Shown here: in pieces, positions 54,988 through 64,000 of the stretch
How the letters are laid out: every line of letters starts with the position of its first letter
How positions within the stretch are numbered: position 1 is the stretch's first letter
Made by a program: the position numbers and the translations under genes
Assembly (NCBI GenBank): GCA_033064195.1
Contig: JARBJD010000003.1
Span: 620,001-684,000 of the forward strand
From: Blattamonas nauphoetae
Taxonomy: Eukaryota > Preaxostyla > Oxymonadida
Reading direction: 5' to 3'
DNA: 64,000 nt
The notes under the pieces: model-generated
Told to the model about the DNA's origin: nothing
What the model saw: the letters and a program-made list of their open reading frames with translations, nothing else
The model's database searches: none

Positions 54988-56647
54988 ATGGCCCTGATCC
55001 AATGGACATCCATCCAAAACGTGGTTCAGACGCATCAGACGAACCTACCAGACATGGTGAAAAAGGTATCGTTATTTGATTTTCCCTTTGTCAAATCTTA
55101 TCATCCTTTCCGTCCAATCTTCATTTCATCTCCTTACGGGATAGTTATGAAACCAATGTGTCCTTTCCTAGACACAATCAATCGATCTCTGTTGGATTTT
55201 GATTTTGAACAAGTTTGCTGCATGACTCTCTCCCCGCTTAACGTGTACTGCTGTCTCGTCTGTGGACAGTACTTCCGGGGAAGAGGAGATGGTACCCCTG
55301 CATACACTCATTCGTTTGAAACTGAACATCATCTTTTTATGAACCTACAAACTTTGAAGGTACCCCTCTCTTCTGATTTTCATTTTTTCAGGCCTATTCT
55401 CTCCCTGATGGAAATGAAGTCGATGATCCATCGTTGAATGACATTCGGGTATTCTCATTCTCCTTTAAGGTTATTTTCGAATTATCTTCCGTCAGGATGT
55501 CATCCAACCAAAATTTCCACCATCTTATCTTCAAAGCCTTGATACCACAATTACTGAATGTCATGCGTTGGACGGAACAGTGTGTGTCTATTCTTATGTA
55601 TATTTTGTCAGGTTTTACCCTGGATATGTTGGCCTCAACAACATCGGCGAAAACAGATACCTGAACGTAATTGTCCACGCTCTGTCTCAAGTCGCTCCTC
55701 TCCGTCAATATCTCATTAGCCTAACTCCGCCTCTCAAAGAAACTGCTCCACTACTCCGATCATTTTCAATGCTAGTTCAGAGAATGTGGAATAAAGCGGC
55801 ATTCAAATCTCATGTGTCTCCCCATGACTTTACTCAGTGCGTTGATGTGGTTTCAAAGAAAGAATTTGCCTTAGGAGTTCCTCATGATGCAAAAAACTTC
55901 ATTGTTTGGCTTCTCAACGCGTTGAAAGCCGAAAATAGAGTTTTCGACAAATCAAGTCTGTCCATCTTTTAATCACAATTCTCTCAAGAGATAATCGATG
56001 AATGCTTCCAGGGAAAGATTCTTATTTCCACAACTTCGTCAATATTGAACACCTCCACAGAGAAACTGACCTCGTTCCTCCTCCTCTCAATGGACATTCC
56101 AGCATCACCAATGGTCCAAGAAAATGACATGGGAACTTCAGAAATTCCACAGATGCCTCTTTATGATCTCTTACAGAAGTTTGATGGTGAGAAAAAGACT
56201 CCAACCGGAAACGAAGGTCAACTCAGTCAGTACAGCATCAAAAAATTCCCAAAATATCTGATTATGCACTACAATAGATTTGTCAAGAATCAATTCTTTA
56301 TGGAGAAGAATCCAACGATTATCAATTTCCCAATGAAAGGATTGGACATGGCAGAATGTATTTGCTTCGATTCTCCTCATACCTAATTTTATCTTGCGTA
56401 GATGGTCTTTCGGAAGAACATGTGATCTATGACCTTGTCGCAAGTGTTGCACATGAGGGTTCATTCAAGAATGGAGAATACAGCGTGTTTGTCCTTCATA
56501 AGGTTTGAACTGAATCTTTGTATGACTTTTTCTATCTAGCCTACACAAAAATGGTTTGTTATACAAGACATGACGATTGAGGAGACGATCGCGCAGAGAG
56601 TCGTGACCTCAACAGCGTATATACAGATCTTTGAAAGGAAATCTTAA
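54988..56647 (+). CDS. USP39/Sad1 spliceosomal ubiquitin-hydrolase-like protein
   Basis: Several exons from ATG 54988. The zinc-finger UBP domain is CPFLDTINRSLLDFDFEQVC, LSPLNVYCCLVCGQYFRGRG, THSFETEHHLFMNLQTLK. The USP-like fold follows: YVGLNNIGENRYLNVIVHAL, SQVAPLRQYLISLTPP, KSHVSPHDFTQCVDVVSKKE, IPQMPLYDLLQKFDGEKKTP and IKKFPKYLIMHYNRFVKNQF. FMEKNPTIINFPMKGLDMAE, VIYDLVASVAHEGSFKNGEY and KWFVIQDMTIEET end with YIQIFERKS. The catalytic Cys of USPs is Arg here (GENRY), and the His motif is missing, as in USP39 generally. It works in tri-snRNP assembly for splicing rather than deubiquitination. Confidence 0.92.
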
Positions 56648-56804
56648 TTGTCTGAACATTTCACTAGCATATATTCATGTTTTGGAGTCATTTACGAAGA
56701 GTGAGGTGATAGTTCTGGAGAAGAGTCACAAATCGACCCATTGGTTTTCTGATTTTCATCATCGTATCCATCTTCTTGTTTTCTGAAGTGAACTCGATCT
56801 TACC

Positions 56805-59800
56805 ATGATTGAGGACGCTCAATTTCTATCTGACATTCCTGGAATGCAATTGTTTGCCGCTTTCTTTGTTCAACGTCTGTTCGCCATTTTCGTAGACCCA
56901 AGGAATATACATCCATTGTGTTCCCAGGAGACCTCGACCCTAGCGATTATAAAGAACTTTTTAGAACCAATCAATCCAATTCTCCTCCTAAAACTGTGAA
57001 AAAATCAGAACCATCTTCGCAATCCACAACACTTCCGTTAGCAACGAATCTCTCTACTATTCATCCAACAAATACAATAAATACGTTAGATTTTCGCATT
57101 TCCTTTCCTAAGGATGCTCATTCTTCTGTAAAGACACAAAACAATCCACCATCAGTCTCCGAGCCATCTGTTCCCTTAGAAGTGACTATCTCAACGCACC
57201 TATCTCCAAACAATCAACAAGCAGCATCTGATCCTCCCTTTCATCCACAGCAAAATGTGTCTCCACTCAACTCCACACCAAACCCTCAACATAGCTTTGA
57301 ACTCAATTTAAATAGATTATTTTCCACTGGATCGTCAGATCCAGATCATAATTCTCAAGTTAACAGTCTATTGATGACACCCTCGTCGTCTACGGATCGA
57401 CTGCCAACAATTCATCATACTCCGACCAAACTCCAGCAAGTGTCCATCCACCCGTCCAATCTACCTCAACTTCGCTCTCGACCGCGTCCTTCTCTCAACG
57501 GACAGACGCAAACCCCTCTACGACAACCTCAACCATCATCAACTGAAGAAACCCTCAGTCCAATGATTGTGGAATCTCTCACCCAACGATATCGTGACCT
57601 CGTTCGACAGATCATTGTTCAGCATCCTTCTGTGGAGAATACGCCATCTCATCCAGAAGAATCTCTCTCAGACACCTTCCCCATGACCATCAGATCGCTC
57701 AATCACTTCCAATCACATCCCAACGAAACGATTCTTCCTCCTCTCCAAGATGGCAACACGTTGGAATCTTCCATTTCTCGATCAGGGCATACAGGGTCAG
57801 CGACTGACCGAGGACGAAAAACAAGGAGACGGATGGATGAGAAAGAAGATGGGTTGATGAAGATCAAAGGGTACAAGCCAACAGACAAGCTCCCACATGA
57901 GCAGGAGAAGGGACGAGAAAGACAACAAAGGAAACGAAAACGATCGACTCATTCGGCGAAGCAAACAGACAAAAGGACTCATCGGCATTCCTCTCCGCCT
58001 CACTCCCCATCCAACCCTTCTGACCAAAACGACCTTCCGAGACAATTTGCACAAGCATTCTCGACGATGCCCACAAACCAGATGAAGGTTGCTCCTGGTT
58101 TTGTGGTGTCAAATCCAAGTTCTGTCCAGCAGCAAGTTGATCGTCAGAGGAAGAGCAGTCGGCGTCGCCGTACTGAGAAACGTGGCCGGACTGAACGAAG
58201 GGATGAGGAGCCTCATTCCGTGTCTGTTGACAGGAACCATTCGCCAAGAAGTCGAGATCGTGGGCAAGAACCACATTTCCCATCGACGAACACGATTTCG
58301 TCGGGAAGCTCGCCAGCACCTGAACGAAATACTAATTCAAACGAAGAGCATCGAGCATCAAGTAAACTACACCACATTCATTCTGAAGAAGAAACGACGG
58401 AGAACTCACTGGACGATTCGCTGACTGATTCGGATTCAAGAACGGAATCGTACACAGAATCATCCGATTCATTGGTCGAATCGTGTTCTGATGATGACCG
58501 TCCAATGCCCCTCCCAACTCCACAAAGCCGGAAGAGTCAAAGGAGTTCGCAGCATCCAACGAGAGAACATTCGAAGGATGAAACAACCCGCTCTCGCTCG
58601 TACGCTGTTTCGAATCAATCCGACGACTTAATCGACGAAGGATCAGAAGATTCTCATGATTCCTTCGACGCACTTTCGTCTCAGCATCGCTCTGATCTTC
58701 TTTCATCGTCCAGTCCTGTTCCTCAGTCACGCACACTGTCTATCCCTCTCGAAGTCTCATCATCTACTCAAAACACACTGCTTCAACAAAAATCCAATTC
58801 TCCTGAAGTGTCTCCATCACGCAATGATATTCCGGAAGTATCTGAACAATCAGCATCCCAAGTGACAACATCAAACGACAAGGTTGAAAAGGAGCTCGCA
58901 AAAGTCGAAAAGGAACTCGCAAAACTCCGCCGCAAACTCACCAAAGCAACAGCTCAAAACGAGAAGTTGTCTCAAACAATTGCTGATCTCAACGAACGAT
59001 GTGTGGAACAGGAGACTCATCTTGATGCGACTCAACAACAGATCAGCGAGACGGCAATGGCTTTATCTCAACAGAAAGAGGCAAACATACTCCTGGAAAA
59101 GCAGCTAGCATCGAGTCGTCAAGAAGTGATCGGATGGACGAAGAAGGATGCAGAGAAAACGAAAACCATCAGCGACTTGAGCACGTCAATCAAGAGCCTA
59201 ACAGCCAAAATCGAAGACAACTCCCAAAATCTCGCCGACAAAGATGACATGATCAGTCAAATGAAAGAAGCGTTTGTTTTTCCTTTTCATCATTCGTTCT
59301 CCCAGAGCTGACCAACTCAACCACCAGATCAACACTCTCACGGACGAACGAAACGAACTCAAAAAGCTTCTGGGAAGAGAGCATCTGATCGACGTAGAAT
59401 GTCAGACAAATTGGTTCTGCGTCCCCGACAATGTTGTTCCAGTGACTGCTCTCCAACCGCGCACCTTCAGACTGCAGGATGTCGAGATTTCAGCCAACAC
59501 AGTGGACTTCGATGAGAAGGAAGAAATCGAGAAACTCTTCTCCGAACAAGAGACGAAGACAATCCGAGTTCTGACTGAGGAAATCGACAAAGCTTCCGAC
59601 GTGTACGACTCTCGACAACGCAGAAAAATTGAAGATCCTTACCAATCTGTCCAGACTCTCAGACGAATGGACTCGGTCAAGTCAAAAATGACGAGGACTC
59701 ACTCCAAAATCACCTCAAAACGAAAGCATGAGTCATCTCTGTCGCTCCATCCACAAAGCCCAACATCTCGGCGATTGGCCACGGAATCTCAACTTCCATC

Positions 59801-60671
59801 TGTCGACTCTGACACAGACACAGTCAGGACAACTCGAGCAAAGAGCAGGGAGGAAGAACGGCGAATGATGGAAGAACAACGACGCTTCAATGCACAGCTC
59901 AGCACCCAACTTGCACAGATTGACACAATCCGATCGGTTCGCCACGATGGACACGATCAGACAGTCTTCGACTGGAGTTGGATGGACAAAGACATACTCC
60001 GCTCCCGCCTCAAGAACAAAGATTGCCCTGTCCCTGATGTGGTTTGTCTTCCGTCTTTCTTCTCATTTTCCATTTAGGAGCTGATTGTTCTTTCATTTCC
60101 GGCACTCGCCGCGTACAACCAACAAATGGATGAAGAAGCAGACCAGCTATGGACGACCTGCGAGACGATCAGAACATCTTTCACAGACACCGTTCGAACA
60201 CTCTGCAGGGCTGGTCGTCAAGCCACTCTTCACATGACAAGCATGAAAGAACTTGTCGACGAACTGGACACAATCAACAGCACAATGACAGTCGATTTAA
60301 GTTGTGGTCACTGCCTCAAGCTGATGACTGATCCCGTCACTTTCATCCCGTGTGGGCACACTCTGTGCAGACTCTGTGCGTATAAGAACGGAAAACAAGG
60401 CAAGACACAGTGTCCACTCTGCAAAGACTCCGACAATCTCACGCGAGGCTTTGTGACGAACTACACCGTCGAATCTCTGTGCACACGAGAGGCGGTGAAA
60501 AGGCAGCGGATGGACGAGGTGTACACATCAGCTGGACGTTTGTTGGTTGCTCAGACACTCCTCGAGGAGAGAATGCGGAAGCTTCCCCAGGCTCGAATGA
60601 TGATGGATGAGGTGGATGCTTCGATGGCCAACAGAACTGAGGTGGACCAATTGGACACCTCCATCACTTGA
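56805..60671 (+). CDS. Large Ser-rich coiled-coil protein with C-terminal RING finger
   Basis: Exon 1 (MIEDAQFLSDIPGMQLFAAF) joins by a 53-nt intron to a 2.3-kb exon beginning DLDPSDYKELF. A long Ser/Pro/Asn-rich region with basic patches (RRRRTEKRGRTERRDEE) leads to a coiled coil (VEKELAKVEKELAKLRRKLT). Further exons continue the helix (ADQLNHQINTLTDERNELKK) and a Gln/Arg stretch. A RING of C3HC4 type closes it: LSCGHCLKLMTDPVTFIPCG, HTLCRLCAYKNGKQGKTQCP, LCKD, then VTNYTVESLCTREAVKRQRM. It stops with TGA at 60671. It is a probable E3 ubiquitin ligase or RING-containing axonemal/centrosomal scaffold. The gross design echoes the 51240 gene, but I see no clear sequence kinship. Confidence 0.75.
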
Positions 60672-60859
60672 TCAAAAATAGATGATTTGTTAGAATTTCG
60701 ACTTTTTCTGTTCACAGATAACTCTTTCTGTTCTTAGCTGTCTTGCAGAGTCATGTTTTTCTTCTTTTCTGTTTCAAAGAATAGCAACACAAAAGAACCG
60801 TAGTGAATAATAACACGCAATCGGACTCACAAATGATTGGAGAGTTTGGGTGAAGTGAT

Positions 60860-62201
60860 TCAATTGGATTTATCTCTTGGTGGCTGTGCTGGTGTCCTTG
60901 ATCGACTCGATTCCTTTTTTGTCTTCTCTTTTTTGACTTCTGGGGCCGGTTTCTGGAATTTGGGCAGCATACAGACGTCATCCACAACTCCCTGGAACGT
61001 CTCCTTCTTCACGGCAAGACCCCAAGACGCGACGAAGCCGAGGACGACGCAGACCAGGTATGTGACCACAGTGAACTTGCATTCCGGGCACGGTGGCATG
61101 ACTTTGCAGGGGAGAGTGGTTGAGATGGGTTGACTGTCATCTCCATCAAGCTGGGACAGAATGTCGTCATCGTCTGGTTCAGATGATTTGTCGCGCGGTT
61201 CATCATCTTCTTCAATCTCTTCCTTTTCATCTGCTTCATCTCCCTCCACAGTCTCTTCGTCGTCTTCTTCCCCGGAATGTTCGCGGGATAGTTCCATGAG
61301 CTCCTTTTCTTCAGCACTCTGGAACCATTCGTCCTTCTTTTCACGACTGAAATAGGCAAGGGTCACAGCGATGCCAATTAAGACGGCGAAAATAAAGATG
61401 ACTGCCCATGAACGTTTCTTTTCTTTCTTCTCGTCATCTGTCTCAGCCTTTTTCGTGAGCATTTTCCCATCAAAATAATTCTGAGGAGCGGAGAAAGGGA
61501 CGAAAAAACAATGAAAGAAATGTGGGGTAATAGCAAACCCTAAAGATCAGGAAGAATGAAACAGCAAGCATAACAGTAGCCACAGCGATATCAGGAATTG
61601 ATAGGGAGTGAATGGACCATGCAAGGTAGGCTCCTGTTCCAACATTCACGAGAGCCATGAGTTTGTTAAACCAGTGCATAATTCCACTCATCTTTGTTTG
61701 GATGCACGTAAGGATTCCATCTCCGAATAGAGAAAAGATGATCGATGGAGTAATCATTCCAAGAGAGAAGATAAGGAGTGTTAATACTAATTTGGGTCCG
61801 GCTGCAATAGATACAAGCATTCCGAGATAAGGAATGGTGCATGGATTATATGACACCAAAACAGCGTAGACTCCTCCAATAAGGAAGGGATTTTTGAAGA
61901 GGGGATAAGTCACGCTCGAAACTTTTCCAAGGAAAGATTGGATTCCAAGTGTGGCAAATAGGAGTCCTAAGCCAAGACGGACACCAGACTGGTATTGGCT
62001 TTCCATTAGTTCACTAATGAAGAACCCTAGAAGGCAAAAAGTGCAGATAAATCCAGCCACGAGGAGAGGGACTCCCACAAGCTTGCGATTGCCCATTTCA
62101 TTGAATCTGACCAAGAGCATGGGCATTAGAACGATGACGCATGGAGAAACAGCAGCAGAGAGTCCTGCAGAATAAGGGAAAACGATGTCCTTGAGGTTCA
62201 T
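60860..62201 (-). CDS. CcdA/DsbD-type transmembrane thiol carrier with acidic, CxxC-bearing tail
   Basis: Exon 1 (62201 to about 61541) is a six-span CcdA domain. The first helix motif is YSAGLSAAVSPCVIVLMPML, and the second half carries VLVSYNPCTIPYLGMLVSIA and IFSLGMITPSIIFSLFG. The two helix cysteines in SPC and NPC are those that pass electrons across membranes in CcdA/DsbD. A 58-nt intron joins in frame to exon 2: NYFDGKMLTKKAETDDEKKE, a seventh span (WAVIFIFAVLIGIAVTLAYF), a long acidic segment, then CKVMPPCPECKFTVV followed by another span (YLVCVVLGFVASWGLAV) and a Lys/Arg tail. The CPEC looks redox-capable. CcdA is bacterial or organellar in origin. Its location here is unknown. Confidence 0.8.
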
Positions 62202-62247
62202 TTTTCTTGTGGGCCATTCAAGTCATTTCTTCACTGAATGGTTAATT

Positions 62248-64000
62248 ATGGATTCTATTGAAAAGTTGAAACGACAACTGGAAATCATGGATTATCCACG
62301 ATTATTTCAAATCAGAAAGTATGTTTTTTACTCTTAAATCGCATTCCAAAAAATCTTCACAGCCTTGAATCACTAAATCAAAATGTCTTGTTTGAACTAT
62401 GTCAATTTGCTCTTCACTATACATCTGCTCTTGAATCGCATTTTATCGGTCAAGGGCACGACTTAAACTCTGAAACTCCTCTTGATCTGATTCACCTGAC
62501 TTTTCGCATCCTTCGAAAAGAATTTGGGTATATTCCAATGATATCGGCATATATATTCTATTCCTCAACAAATTACATTGAAAAGAAAGTTGATATCCTG
62601 CTTGAGTTGCTACATTGTTGTCATGATCTTTCACATTCTTTGAGAACCGCTAGGAGTGAGCGATCCCCACAAATCCGCCGCATTGCTTTTTCAGCGGAAC
62701 AGTCTCCAAATATCATGGATCGAAAAGAGGATGAATCACATATTGACACACCGAACAGCCAGCAGGAAATGGCAATTCTCTCAATTCTCACCCCACCTCT
62801 TCCAGAATCCGTCGCTGATCAACCGAATGCCAAAGATCCTGGCACGATTCTTCCTGACGACATTTCTCAACAATTAGATCACGATTTCCAGGACAGACTC
62901 CAGAAATTACACAACCAAAAGCACAAACCGAAAGGACCAAGTGTTATTGATCGCCTCTACCAGCCTCCCCCGCCTCGACAAACACACCCTGCTGTCCCTC
63001 CCTTACGTCTCGAAGATCCCCAAAGCAAGCAGAGATTAAGTGTGGTCCCGAAAAGCACAACTTCTCTCATTCATGATCCGTCAAATGAAAAACGCGTCGA
63101 ATGGAGGAAGGAAACGCCTGAATCTCTTGCTGCTGTGGAAACCGTGAAGAACGCAGTTCACCAAGAAAGCACGATTCTTGAAGAGGAAGAACAGAAGATT
63201 GTCACTCGAAAGAAGTCTCGCGAATCCTTCGACCGAAGAATGATGCTGGGCCTGGATGCAAAGGCAATGCGACTAATGAAATCGTCTCCAGACACGTCTC
63301 CTTCAGACCCGTCTCCTCCAGACACACATCCTCCGGACAATCAACAGATGCAGCCGTCTCAGTCACACACAGAGCACAGTGAGGAGCAACCACCCAAACA
63401 GTTGAAACGTCCTGCCACATCCAAAAGGAGGCCAGTCACGCCCACGAAATCAATTCCGAAACCTATTTCTCATCTCCAACCAACAATCACCAACAAGCCA
63501 TCATCTCCAAAACCGACACCACCATCTCTCTTCCAGCAGAAACGACCGCCACTTCACTTCGCTCCCCGTCAGCGTCTGATTGATCCATCATCTCCACTCT
63601 CATCTTTCTTTCCCCATCTTCAACAATCAACCCCAACGCATGTCGTTTACCGAACAATCCAACAATGGTTTCACAATTCACTCTTCACACCACAACCAAA
63701 AGTCAGGCACACTTCACCACTCACTGACCCCATCTCAAACGGGACGTTTCTCTGCCGCCTCGTGTCCCTCTGTGTCTACGCCGAGGAGCGGATGATCCAG
63801 AGAAAACTGAAAGAAGAAACGAAAGAAAGACTCACTGTCAAACGAGAGCCACCAACACAGTTTTTTGTTTCTGCTCACTCATTCAACGTCCTCGCCAAAA
63901 CACCAACACCCGGCATGGTTCCTTTGACTCTCTCAAACCCCGATCCCATCCCATCATACCCTTTCCCATTCTTCCAGAACAGATTTCCTCTCTTTGAAGA
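62248..64000 (+). CDS. CEP44-like centriolar protein (runs past right edge)
   Basis: Exon 1 from ATG 62248 reads MDSIEKLKRQLEIMDYPRLF, and a short intron leads into a frame open to base 64000. The CEP44 domain is recognisable: IHLTFRILRKEFGYIPMISA, YIFYSSTNYIEKKVDILLEL, LHCCHDLSHSL (human LLRDQFNYKPxL...). A Pro/Ser-rich linker with short charged helices follows. Near 63650 a segment like a calponin-homology core appears: YRTIQQWFHNSLF, PLTDPISNGTFLCRLVSLCV. CEP44 binds microtubules in the centriole lumen. The CH-like part is my inference. The gene diverges from the CcdA gene with 46 bp between starts. Confidence 0.75.

Noticed and set aside
1-64000. Transposable elements, virus-like elements, CRISPR arrays, insertion sequences or rRNA genes
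   Set aside because: No reverse transcriptase, integrase, transposase, capsid-like or LTR-like signal was seen. The only repeats are the two tandem arrays and the Rrp43 fragment.

Overview
The window is gene-dense nuclear DNA from a unicellular eukaryote that builds a flagellum. Eukaryotic machinery fills it: eEF1B, cytosolic LysRS, ESCRT-III, NMD3, the exosome, VPS11, SNAREs and USP39. Many genes are split by GT-AG introns of only about 21-50 nt, with 31 nt recurring. Kinesin-2, IFT22, adenylate kinase 7 and a CEP44-like gene point to a cilium or flagellum. TAA, TAG and TGA all end conserved genes at the expected place, so the code looks standard. An anaerobic excavate-type flagellate with many introns, such as an oxymonad relative, would fit, but the lineage is inference.

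Layout. 0-5 kb: a truncated gene, an F-box/LRR gene, eEF1B and a PP5-like phosphatase. 5-14 kb: CK2 alpha, LysRS, CHMP1, a TRF-like Myb protein and kinesin-2. 14-25 kb: a YhhN/TMEM86 membrane protein, a small membrane protein, IFT22, eS17, NMD3, exosome Rrp43, an NUDX14-like Nudix protein, syntaxin-18, METTL5, and a sirtuin that has lost catalytic motifs and carries a YEATS-like C-terminus. 26-38 kb is the least orderly part: Pin1, a broken RNase II-family gene, a possible structured RNA, CDC50, a TBP-like remnant, two long unidentified intron-rich genes, a shortened eL28, and a 1.6 kb purine-rich minisatellite. 37-49 kb: a Vti1-like SNARE, AK7, a histidine acid phosphatase, an RNPS1-like SR protein and VPS11. 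49-64 kb: a displaced fragment of Rrp43, a U-box protein, two very large low-complexity/coiled-coil proteins around USP39, a CcdA-type membrane protein with an unusual tail, and CEP44, which runs off the right end.

The genes are housekeeping: translation and ribosome export (LysRS, eEF1B, eS17, eL28, NMD3, METTL5), RNA decay and splicing (Rrp43, RNPS1, USP39), membrane traffic (CHMP1, syntaxin-18, Vti1, VPS11, CDC50), signalling (PP5, CK2, Pin1) and the flagellum. They form no pathway cluster. The striking feature is packing: divergent pairs often start within 60 bp of each other, and one pair shares bases of its start codons. I see no virus-like element, LTR, LINE or DNA transposon.

Gene ends and introns were read by eye from conserved protein sequence and GT-AG signals. 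Recognised families are reliable. Exact starts, and the two unidentified genes at 31.5-36 kb, are not.
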